A stretch of 6,408 nucleotides of DNA from Desulfovermiculus sp041686195 (lineage in GTDB: Bacteria; Desulfobacterota; Desulfovibrionia; Desulfovibrionales; Desulfothermaceae), in the NCBI GenBank assembly GCA_041686195.1, contig JAWLEI010000129.1, forward strand, positions 1 through 6,408, given 5' to 3'. Position numbers and translations under genes: made by a program. The notes below the pieces were generated by a model that saw only the letters and a list, made by a program, of their open reading frames with translations, had not been told where the DNA came from and did no database searches. Below are positions 1-6,097 of the stretch, piece after piece (within the stretch, counting starts at the first letter, position 1; every line of letters starts with the position of its first letter).

Positions 1-557
1 CCTTGCATCATGCCCTGGCCCATGCCCTGATCCTGCATCATACCCTGGCCCATGCCCTGGCCGCCGCGCATCATGCCTTTTCCTTTCATCATCTGACCGC
101 CCTGCATTTTCTTTTTCATCATCGGACAGCCCTGGCCGTGTCCCTTCATCATCCCTTTACCGTGCATGCCCATGCCCCGGACCGGGAGGTTGTTCTCCCG
201 CTTTTCCATCTTCATCTGGATTTTTGTGGAGTACAGCTTGCTGCGCAACTCGTTAATATCTTCAACCAAGGTATCCACCTGAGCTTGATCAGGTTCGCTG
301 CCCAGGATCTGCACATTCAGAGCCGCTTTCTTGGCCTTGAGCTGCAGGCGGAGGTCGTTTACCAGGTCATAGTATTTGTCGTGGATGTTTTGTAAAGCCT
401 CTTGCTGCTCCTCGCTCAGTTGGCCATACCACTGGCTCATCTGAGGTCCCTGAGAGGTTGCGTTGCCCTGCTTTTCTTTCATTGGTGCAGCAACAGCCAG
501 TGTGGTGAGGAAGAAGACTGCCAAGCCGGTAAAAATAACTGTCTTTACATCAAACAT
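1..557 (-). CDS. Spy/CpxP/ZraP-like periplasmic protein with Met-rich tail, C-terminus cut by window edge
   Basis: A reverse-strand frame is open from an ATG at 557 to the left edge (185 codons visible, no stop). Residues 1-24 look like a Sec signal peptide: a short N-region with K5, a hydrophobic stretch 7-20, then AVAA before P25, so the product should be periplasmic. Residues 43-120 are helical and charged, with the family-like LSEEQQEALQ at 47-56 and a second helix pair at 91-120, matching the hairpin fold of Spy, CpxP and zinc resistance-associated ZraP proteins. From 129 to 185 there are 17 methionines, mostly MM or GMG pairs, plus C144, H132 and H140, a composition suited to Cu(I), Ag or other soft-metal binding. 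The start is supported by AAGGAG at 567-572, 9 bases upstream. Known family roles are periplasmic chaperone or metal buffering; a metal role here is inferred. Fold family fairly sure; ligand and gene name unknown. Confidence 0.8.
   Translation of the reverse strand, partial: MFDVKTVIFTGLAVFFLTTLAVAAPMKEKQGNATSQGPQMSQWYGQLSEEQQEALQNIHDKYYDLVNDLRLQLKAKKAALNVQILGSEPDQAQVDTLVEDINELRSKLYSTKIQMKMEKRENNLPVRGMGMHGKGMMKGHGQGCPMMKKKMQGGQMMKGKGMMRGGQGMGQGMMQDQGMGQGMMQ
4..59 (-). repeat. Tandem 30-bp repeat in the Met-rich tail
   Basis: Two 26-base copies (4-29 and 34-59) differ at one base and are offset by 30 bases, so the protein repeats a 10-residue unit QGMGQGMMQ plus one residue. The repeat touches the left edge and further copies may lie outside the window. 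Degenerate GMM/GQG units continue to about 175, which suggests the tail grew by slippage or unequal exchange. Confidence 0.75.
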
Positions 558-566
558 GGTCTGCTA

Positions 567-572
567 CTCCTT
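567..572 (-). promoter_or_regulatory. Ribosome binding site of the Spy-like gene
   Basis: AAGGAG on the reverse strand, 9 bases before the ATG at 557. It fixes this ATG as the start, and the signal peptide begins directly at that methionine. Confidence 0.75.
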
Positions 573-659
573 GTTTTAGGGTTGGGGCCGTAATTGACCG
601 CAATTGTGGAACAGGTTACCAATATACATCAGAGGTCTGTCAATCCTCTCTTCAGATAT

Positions 660-687
660 ATTGTATGCACGCAATGTGCCAAAGCAA
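660..687 (-). promoter_or_regulatory. Candidate sigma70-type promoter for the Spy-like gene
   Basis: On the reverse strand, TTGCTT (687-682) and TACAAT (665-660) are 16 bases apart, about 100 bases upstream of the ATG at 557. The -10 box matches the consensus at five of six positions and the -35 at three. The surrounding 600-740 stretch is AT-rich compared with the genes. Just downstream, 631-649 carries a weak inverted repeat (AGGAG-type arms AGAGG/CCTCT, 9-base loop) that could be an operator, but this is not well supported. Inference from sequence only. Confidence 0.3.
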
Positions 688-746
688 TGCTCATCATAAT
701 AAAATAGACATATCAACCTATTGGAGTGAATTGTGGATCTGATGAA

Positions 747-774
747 TTGCGAAAGGGCCTGCAGGATGTATAAA
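747..774 (+). promoter_or_regulatory. Candidate promoter upstream of the serine proteinase remnant
   Basis: TTGCGA at 747-752 and TATAAA at 769-774 are separated by 16 bases and lie about 70 bases upstream of the remnant's ATG at 844. With the reverse-strand candidate at 660-687 this would make 600-840 a divergent promoter region. It could still drive the acyl synthetase fusion gene at 1158, as no terminator was seen in between. Consensus match only. Confidence 0.3.
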
Positions 775-843
775 AGATATACAACCGCACGGTTCAATGG
801 CGAGAATTTATACACTGCCGGATTGGAATAATGGAGAATATGA

Positions 844-1088
844 ATGCAAGGATTTGAACTCTTTTGGCTTTTTTTGATCTTTATATCGTTGCAGCCCCTG
901 TTCAAGCAGCGGATGATCGCTGCGGCCCGAAAGCGGACACTGGCCAAACTGGAGAAAAGCCGGTCATCAAGGGTTATCCTCCTGGTTCATCGACAGGAGA
1001 CCATGAGCCCCAACCGGTTCGGCGCAGTTTAGGCGTGGAATACATCCCTGAACCCAGGTCCGATCCAGGAGGAAAAAAGGGCCAGTGA
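844..1088 (+). pseudogene. Remnant of an SDH-family (ClpP-class) serine proteinase, internally deleted and frameshifted
   Basis: The frame from ATG 844 gives 54 residues that read like the N-terminus of the SDH-type serine proteinases (PF01972-like, ClpP/SppA fold): a hydrophobic start with FELFWLFLIF at residues 4-13, then KQRM, and the hallmark SRVILLVHRQETM at 42-54. Identity stops after this point and the frame ends at 1032. In a different frame, 1008-1088 reads PQPVRRSLGVEYIPEPR and further, resembling the usual C-terminal end of the same family. The family normally has roughly 280 residues, so the whole middle, including the catalytic serine-lysine region, is missing, and the junction near 1003-1010 shifts the frame. 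A good ribosome site (GGAG at 833-836, 7 bases before the ATG) survives. The product cannot be an active protease. The N-terminal match is strong from memory; the C-terminal match is less certain. Confidence 0.65.
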
Positions 1089-1136
1089 TGGCGGGTCCTG
1101 ACAAATCCGAGAACTGCCACAGCTGCCTCACAAAAA

Positions 1137-1155
1137 GTGTGGACAGGAGTCACAC
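1137..1155 (+). promoter_or_regulatory. Ribosome binding site inside a small hairpin, deciding the start of the fusion gene
   Basis: AGGAG at 1145-1149 lies 8 bases before ATG 1158, which favours that start over the in-frame GTG at 1137. The site sits in the 9-base loop of a perfect 5-bp inverted repeat, GTGTG (1137-1141) and CACAC (1151-1155). The loop could display or modulate the site; whether it matters is unknown. Confidence 0.55.
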
Positions 1156-1157
1156 GT

Positions 1158-3740
1158 ATGACTTTAAATACTCTGTTGGATCTGATGTCCAGCATGCAGG
1201 ACTTGGGCAGCCGGGAGGCCGTGCGCTATAACAACGGCCTGCGCAGCTATACCTGGACATATGAGCAGCTCGTCCGGTCTATAGCTGCCTGCACGGACTC
1301 CCTGTACAGACAAGGACTCGATCCTGGAGACAGGATTCTGATCCAGGGCGAGAACTGTCCGGAATGGGTCATTGCCTTTTGGGCTGCCGTGGCCTGCGGA
1401 CTGCAGGTCGTGCCTGTGGATCCTGGATTCTCCGCAGACTTTGTGCACTCCATCACCAAGCGTACCGAACCCCGGCTCATGGTCTGCAGCCAGGATTTGG
1501 GAGAAAGCGGAGCGGATCTTCCATGTCTGTATTTTTCCGAGATCCGCGAACTTGAAGGGTCTTCCGGGCTGAGTCCTGTTCAGGCCCGTCCCGATGATGT
1601 TGTTGAGATTGTGTTCACCTCCGGGACCACTGGCGAGCCCAAAGGTATTGAGCATACCCATGCAAATATCTGCGCCAATCTGCGCTCCCTGTCCTCTGAG
1701 ATCTCCTCCTTCCGCAAATATCTGCGTATCCTGCAGCCTGTGCGGATTGTGTCCATTCTCCCTTTAAGCCACATGTTCGGCCAGGCCCTGGGGCTGTTTG
1801 TTCCGGTCCTGCTTGAATCTTCCATTGTCCTGGTCCGGGAGCAGACGCCGCACCGTCTGGTCTCGGCCATCAAGAAAGAGAAGGCTGCCGCCCTGGTCAC
1901 AGTTCCTGGTCATTTGGACGGCCTGCAGCGCTATGTGCAGAACCGGTTCGACTGCGAGCCGCGCATGCGCGACGACCCCGGAATTATCGGCCTTATCCGG
2001 CGCTGGCTGCGGTTTTGGGACGTGCACCGGCACTTCGGCCTGCGGTTTTTGGCCCTGGTCGTGGGCGGGGCGCAGCTGCGCCCGGCTACGGAGTGGTGGT
2101 GGACCAGAATGGGGTTTCTGGTCATTCAGGGATATGGCTTGACTGAAGCCAGCCCGGTGGTGTCCATGAATAATCCCTTGCGGCGCACCCCGGGCTCTCT
2201 GGGTCAGGTCCTGCACGGCCAGGAGGTAAAGATTGCCGAGGACGGAGAGATCCTGGTCAAAGGACAGAATGTAGCTCGTAGATTCGGAGACCAGTCCCTT
2301 GTCGAGGAGAATGGATGGCTGCGCACAGGGGATATCGGGCGCATGGACAGTGAAGGCAACCTCTACTTTCAAGGCCGGAAAAAGGATGTCATCGTGACCC
2401 GGGAAGGTCACAACGTGTTCCCGGAGGATGTGGAAGGCGTTTTGCGCGAGCTTGGCCAGGTATATGAATGCGCTGTCGTGGGGGCGGAGACCGAGCACGG
2501 GACCGAGGTGCATGCGGCGATAATACTTCAGGACAGCAAGGCCCGGCCGGAAGACGTGATCCAGGCGGCCAACGCCAAGCTGGAGTCGCATCAGAGGATC
2601 CGCAGCTGGACGCTCTGGCCGCAGTCCGATTTTCCCCGCACGCCGTCCACCGGCAAGATCAAGCGCAAAGAGGTGGCCCGGGCCGTGTCCGGAAAAGAAA
2701 GGCCTGAAACCCGGGCCGAGGAGACCCCGTCCGTGCGCAGCATCCTGGCCTCGTTAACCGGGCGAAATGTAGAGGAGCTTTCGGATGAGAACAGGCTGGA
2801 GCAGGACCTGGGACTGAGCTCCCTGGATCGGGTGGAGCTGGTCAACCTCCTGGAGGAGAAGCTCGATCTGGATGTGGATGAAGAGATCATTGCTGCCGTG
2901 AATACTATAGCAGAGCTTGAGCAGGCTGTTTCAGAGGCTGTGGAGGATAAAGGAGGGTTTGCGGCTTCAGCTCCTGCCGGCAGGACGGCGGCCAAACAGC
3001 CGCAGGACGCCGCCCGGCGGAAAAAGCGGCAAACAAGGACCATCCTGAGCATGCCGGCCTGGAACCGCTTCACCCTCTTCCGCTGGCTGCGGGTGATGTT
3101 TCAGGCAACGCTCTTCATGGGCGTTGCCAAAGCCTTTCTGAGGCTGAAGGTTGAGGGATTAAGCAATTTGCAGGAGATTCAGCCTCCGGTAATTTTTGCT
3201 CCCAATCACGCCAGTCATATGGACGCTCCGGCTCTGCTGGCAGCCCTTCCCCTGGGCTGGAGGACCAGAGTCGCCCCGGCCATGCGCCAGGAGTTCTTCA
3301 CTCCTCTGATGCAGCCGAAACGGTACACCTTGCTTCGCCGGATGCTCTCCAGAACAGGATTTATGCTCCTGGCCCTGTTTTTAAATGCCTACCCCCTTCC
3401 GCAGCAAACCGGCGGTGTGCGCCAGGCCCTGCGCTTTACCGGCCAGCTCGTCGAGCGCGGAGACTGTCCCCTGGTTTTCCCGGAAGGCGTGCGCACCCCG
3501 GATGGCAGGCTGCAGTCCTTCCAGCCCGGAGTAGGGTTCATGTCCAAGGAGCTGAACGTGCCCATTGTCCCGGTTCGTCTGCACGGCTTGTTTGAACTTT
3601 TTTCTATCCACCATCGTTTCCCCAGACCGGGCCGGGCTTCAGTCACCTTCGGAACTCCGGTCTTTCCTTCGCAGGAAATGGATGCGGCCGGATTAACTGC
3701 CAGGGTTCGAAGCCGGATCGAGGAAATGGGGGCGAAATGA
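1158..3740 (+). CDS. Acyl-CoA/acyl-ACP synthetase – acyl carrier protein – PlsC acyltransferase fusion
   Basis: An 860-residue protein with three domains in order. Residues 1-510 are an AMP-forming acyl ligase: P-loop FTSGTTGEPKG at 153-163, GYGLTEASP at 325-333, GWLRTGDIG at 386-394 (ribose-binding D392), the hinge GRKKDVIV at 406-413, and the C-terminal TGKIKR with likely catalytic K500. Residues 523-595 are an acyl carrier protein; in DLGLSSLDRVEL (550-561) S555 is the expected phosphopantetheine serine, with Ser in place of the more usual Asp just before it. A charged, Ala/Pro/Gln-rich linker (about 596-630) leads to a PlsC domain (640-860) with the NHASHMD motif (H684, D689), FPEGVRT at 774-780 and VPIVPV at 801-806. 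The protein probably activates a fatty acid with ATP, holds it on the built-in ACP and passes it to a lysophospholipid or glycerophosphate at the inner membrane. E. coli Aas has the acyltransferase first and no ACP. Domains are certain; the acceptor is inferred. No co-directional partner gene lies next to it. Confidence 0.93.
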   Translation: MTLNTLLDLMSSMQDLGSREAVRYNNGLRSYTWTYEQLVRSIAACTDSLYRQGLDPGDRILIQGENCPEWVIAFWAAVACGLQVVPVDPGFSADFVHSITKRTEPRLMVCSQDLGESGADLPCLYFSEIRELEGSSGLSPVQARPDDVVEIVFTSGTTGEPKGIEHTHANICANLRSLSSEISSFRKYLRILQPVRIVSILPLSHMFGQALGLFVPVLLESSIVLVREQTPHRLVSAIKKEKAAALVTVPGHLDGLQRYVQNRFDCEPRMRDDPGIIGLIRRWLRFWDVHRHFGLRFLALVVGGAQLRPATEWWWTRMGFLVIQGYGLTEASPVVSMNNPLRRTPGSLGQVLHGQEVKIAEDGEILVKGQNVARRFGDQSLVEENGWLRTGDIGRMDSEGNLYFQGRKKDVIVTREGHNVFPEDVEGVLRELGQVYECAVVGAETEHGTEVHAAIILQDSKARPEDVIQAANAKLESHQRIRSWTLWPQSDFPRTPSTGKIKRKEVARAVSGKERPETRAEETPSVRSILASLTGRNVEELSDENRLEQDLGLSSLDRVELVNLLEEKLDLDVDEEIIAAVNTIAELEQAVSEAVEDKGGFAASAPAGRTAAKQPQDAARRKKRQTRTILSMPAWNRFTLFRWLRVMFQATLFMGVAKAFLRLKVEGLSNLQEIQPPVIFAPNHASHMDAPALLAALPLGWRTRVAPAMRQEFFTPLMQPKRYTLLRRMLSRTGFMLLALFLNAYPLPQQTGGVRQALRFTGQLVERGDCPLVFPEGVRTPDGRLQSFQPGVGFMSKELNVPIVPVRLHGLFELFSIHHRFPRPGRASVTFGTPVFPSQEMDAAGLTARVRSRIEEMGAK

Positions 3741-3768
3741 TGTGCTGAGCGTACCAAGTCAAAGCGCC

Positions 3769-5073
3769 TTACTGATCTGCATGCCCAGAAAGGTGCCGGC
3801 GGCCGCGATCCGGCTTGACTGTCGCCAGGACCAGGGCGCCTATGGCGAAAAAGGCAATAAGGATCAGGATGGACAGCCGGGGAGATCCTGTCAGGTCAGC
3901 AGTCAGTGAAAAGAGAAATGGGCCCAGAATGGAGGCGAATTTGGCGCTTATGGCGTAAAACCCGAAAAACTCGGCGCTGCGTCCAGAGGGTATCAAGGAG
4001 GCAAATAAGGAACGCGAGGCGGCCTGGCTCCCGCCCAGGATGAGGGCGACCACAAAGCCCAGGGCCCAGAACTGCCAGGCAGCCGTGATCGTGGCCGCAA
4101 AGCCGGTGGCAGCCATAAACAGGACCAGGGTGAGCAGAATGACCTGCTTGGTTCCGAATCTTTCGGCCAGCCAGCCGCAGAACAGGGCCCCGGGCATAGC
4201 CATGAACTGGACCATGAGAAAACAGCCGATGACTGATTCCCGGGGCAGCTCCAAGACGTCTTTGGCAAACACCGCAGACAGGGCAATAACGGCCTGGATT
4301 CCGTCGTTGTAGAGTAAAAAGGCGATCAGGAACCGGAGCAGGTCCGGATAGGACATGACCTCTTTGAGGATGCGCCCATATCCGCGCAGACCGGCGGGGA
4401 AGGCATGGGGTCTTGTGGGGGCCCGGGTGCCCTGAAGAAGCCACAAGGCGGGAATGGAAAACAGAAGCCACCACAGACCGGTAAACACAAATCCAATCCG
4501 GGTGGCTGTATCTGCTCCGGATACTCCGAAGTTTCCGGGGAAAGAAATAAGTAAAACGACCACCAAAAGGGCCAATCCTCCGCCCACATAACCAAGGGCG
4601 AAGCCACGGGCCGAAAGGCGGTCCATTTCTTTTTCGTCCCTGCTCAGAACTGGGAGCAGGGCATTATAAAAGATATTGGCGGCGGCAAAGGCGAAATTGG
4701 CGGCAATGAACAGGCCAAGGGCCAGCCAGTAGCGTGTATCGTCGGCCCAGAACAGGGCTGCGGTGCACAGCGACCCTATCCCGCAGAAAAGGCCCAGCCA
4801 GTGCTGGTGTTTACCCCCGCGATCTCCAACTGCCCCCAGGACAGGGGCAGCCGCTGCTACCAGGAGCATGGACAGGGAGACGCCGTAGCCCCAGAGGACT
4901 GAGGCCCGAACAGGGCTTGGGCTCCAAAAGACCGTTGCACCGCCTTCAGGCACCAGATGCACGAAATACACGGGCAGAACCGCAGCCAGGATGACCGTGG
5001 CAAAGGCGGAATTGGCCCAATCGTAGATGCACCAGCCGAGCCAGACCCTTGATGTCTTGTTTTTTTCAGTCAC
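3769..5073 (-). CDS. UMF1-type MFS transporter (Atg22-related)
   Basis: A 434-residue membrane protein with about 12 hydrophobic segments, six in each half, separated by a polar loop near residues 213-240. The signature WCIYDWANSAF in the first segment (about residues 14-24) and GGSQAASRSLFASLIPSG (about 337-354) in the second half are typical of the UMF1 branch of the major facilitator superfamily, related to the yeast vacuolar amino acid effluxer Atg22. Length is normal for the family and no break is seen. It acts in the inner membrane; the substrate is unknown. The start is uncertain: GTG at 5073 gives a natural VTEKNKTSR N-terminus, a TTG at 5082 adds three residues, and neither has a recognisable Shine-Dalgarno site because the leader is a run of Ts. 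The gene converges with the acyl synthetase fusion (28 bases between stops) and follows the methyltransferase on the same strand after about 100 bases, so co-transcription is possible. Confidence 0.9.
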   Translation of the reverse strand: MTEKNKTSRVWLGWCIYDWANSAFATVILAAVLPVYFVHLVPEGGATVFWSPSPVRASVLWGYGVSLSMLLVAAAAPVLGAVGDRGGKHQHWLGLFCGIGSLCTAALFWADDTRYWLALGLFIAANFAFAAANIFYNALLPVLSRDEKEMDRLSARGFALGYVGGGLALLVVVLLISFPGNFGVSGADTATRIGFVFTGLWWLLFSIPALWLLQGTRAPTRPHAFPAGLRGYGRILKEVMSYPDLLRFLIAFLLYNDGIQAVIALSAVFAKDVLELPRESVIGCFLMVQFMAMPGALFCGWLAERFGTKQVILLTLVLFMAATGFAATITAAWQFWALGFVVALILGGSQAASRSLFASLIPSGRSAEFFGFYAISAKFASILGPFLFSLTADLTGSPRLSILILIAFFAIGALVLATVKPDRGRRHLSGHADQ

Positions 5074-5114
5074 AAAAAACAAAAAAGCAGTGTCTTGTTT
5101 ATTCTGCAGATCCT

Positions 5115-5133
5115 GGGCCGAGAGGAGGGGCCC
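5115..5133. other. Short GC-rich hairpin between methyltransferase and transporter genes
   Basis: GGGCC (5115-5119) and GGCCC (5129-5133) form a 5-bp stem around a 9-base loop. No T-run follows the stem on the reverse strand, which carries both neighbouring genes, so it does not qualify as an intrinsic terminator. It may be a weak attenuating or RNA-stabilising structure, or chance. Confidence 0.25.
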
Positions 5134-5177
5134 TTCCTGAGAGCAGCTTTTTCGATGATCTGGTCTGAAGCTGAAGC

Positions 5178-5972
5178 TCAGGCCATCATTTCTTGAGGGA
5201 TGTTTTTGATTTTTTGGGCCACTGCAGCGATATAATAGAGCGGGTCGCCAGCGATATTCAGCCGGTGACAGTAGCGCTTGTAGGACTCCATCTGAACGAT
5301 GTTTTTCCTGGTCAAGCGATTCATAAGACCTGAGAAGCCGCCCATGTCTTCATCACGGAGAAAATCTTCCTTAATATTAAAAGCGATCCAGCCACCATTT
5401 TGAATAAGGTTAAATGCCGTGAAAAAGGCCTCAGGAGGAATGTCTCCGTAGCCCAGGGCCGCCACTACGGTCATGGCGTTGAAGTTCCACTCCTGCAAAG
5501 CCTTGGCCACCTCTGGGGTGAGGGCAGTGAGATCGGCTACATAGTATTCGTTATAGACCCAGGAACGGTCCCTTTCAGTTGCCTCCTTGGCTTCCGGTAT
5601 GATGTCGATGCCCACGATTTTCCTGGTTCCCAGGGTCTGAAGCACTTCTCCGACCATGCCGTTGCCAGCACCCACGTCCAGAACGCACAGGTCTTCAGCA
5701 GAAAAAGAGTGCTCGTTCAGGGTCTCTTCCAGGAGGCCGACTACTTTGTTGGGAGAATTGCAGCGCAGGGTTCGATAGAAGATGGTTTCATACAGGCCGG
5801 GTATGTTGTAGACCTGACGATAATCGTGGAAGCGGATCTTTTGCCACTGACCATCTATTTCAACCTGGCACCACTCCTCATCCTGGTCCAAGTCCCTTTT
5901 TTTAGGGAATCTGATCGAAAAAGGCCCACCTTGAATAACTTCTTCAAAATTTGGATCTACTTCTTGGTTCAT
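5178..5972 (-). CDS. Class I SAM-dependent methyltransferase, substrate unknown
   Basis: A 264-residue soluble protein. The SAM-binding motif I is clear: VLDVGAGNGMVGE at 97-109, followed by GIDI at 121-124, where D123 is expected to hold the SAM ribose. ADLTAL at 146-151 and VVAALGYGDIPPEAF at 169-183 are the expected motif II/III strands, and NGGWIAFNIKEDF at 192-204 matches the post-III strand. Residues 1-90 form an extra N-terminal region, partly acidic and aromatic, which in this class often shapes the substrate site. There is no signal peptide or membrane segment, so the protein is cytoplasmic. The ATG at 5972 is chosen because AAGGAG (5983-5988) lies 10 bases upstream; the in-frame ATG at 5999 would overlap that site. 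Nothing in the neighbourhood reveals the substrate; small molecule, lipid or protein are all possible. Fold assignment is firm. Confidence 0.85.
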   Translation of the reverse strand: MNQEVDPNFEEVIQGGPFSIRFPKKRDLDQDEEWCQVEIDGQWQKIRFHDYRQVYNIPGLYETIFYRTLRCNSPNKVVGLLEETLNEHSFSAEDLCVLDVGAGNGMVGEVLQTLGTRKIVGIDIIPEAKEATERDRSWVYNEYYVADLTALTPEVAKALQEWNFNAMTVVAALGYGDIPPEAFFTAFNLIQNGGWIAFNIKEDFLRDEDMGGFSGLMNRLTRKNIVQMESYKRYCHRLNIAGDPLYYIAAVAQKIKNIPQEMMA

Positions 5973-5982
5973 GATTATTTTT

Positions 5983-5988
5983 CTCCTT
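5983..5988 (-). promoter_or_regulatory. Ribosome binding site of the methyltransferase gene
   Basis: AAGGAG on the reverse strand, 10 bases upstream of ATG 5972. It argues against the longer in-frame start at 5999, which would add nine residues translated across this site. Confidence 0.7.
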
Positions 5989-6021
5989 TGATACATCACA
6001 TTTATGGATGAATCTGATTTG

Positions 6022-6051
6022 ATTATTACAGTATTTCAGCTTGGAATGCAA
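6022..6051 (-). promoter_or_regulatory. Candidate promoter for the methyltransferase gene
   Basis: Reverse-strand TTGCAT (6051-6046) and AATAAT (6027-6022) are 18 bases apart. The -10 box matches five of six consensus positions and is preceded by TGT, an extended -10 feature, which partly offsets the poor -35. It lies about 50 bases before the start codon. Prediction by eye only. Confidence 0.3.
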
Positions 6052-6057
6052 TGAAGT

Positions 6058-6069
6058 CATGAGCTCATG
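6058..6069. promoter_or_regulatory. Perfect 12-bp palindrome, possible operator
   Basis: CATGAGCTCATG is its own reverse complement. It sits six bases upstream of the -35 box of the candidate methyltransferase promoter and in the gap before the cyclophilin frame, where a dimeric regulator could bind. No known operator is recognised, so function is speculative. Confidence 0.3.
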
Positions 6070-6097
6070 CTAAATTTGGTTTCCATCGGTAAGTTAA

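Noticed and set aside
3..395. Plus-strand frame rich in His, Ala and Leu (130 codons)
   Set aside because: It is the antisense shadow of the Met/Gly/Gln-rich tail of the Spy-like gene; ATG/CAT repeats produce the His runs, and the reverse strand has signal peptide, ribosome site and family motif.
631..649. AGAGG/CCTCT inverted repeat as a metal-regulator operator
   Set aside because: Arms of 5 bp around a 9-base loop are easily found by chance and no known operator consensus is recognised.
576..947. Reverse-strand 123-codon frame across the intergenic region
   Set aside because: No recognisable motif, biased to Cys/Tyr/Ile/Asn as expected from AT-rich noncoding DNA, and antisense to the proteinase remnant whose N-terminus is recognisable.
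1764..2591. Reverse-strand 275-codon frame inside the fusion gene
   Set aside because: It lies wholly antisense to the acyl ligase domain, whose motifs are all conserved; high-GC codon structure commonly opens such frames.
3735..3775. Possible bidirectional terminator between the convergent fusion and transporter genes
   Set aside because: No stem of useful length followed by a T-run is visible on either strand in the 28-base gap.
5061..5092. A- and T-rich run upstream of the transporter as a terminator T-tract
   Set aside because: There is no GC-rich stem directly before the T-run on the transporter strand; the run lies at the transporter start and only obscures its ribosome site.
5400..6011. 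Plus-strand 203-codon frame over the methyltransferase
   Set aside because: Antisense shadow; the reverse strand has the SAM motif I and a proper ribosome site.
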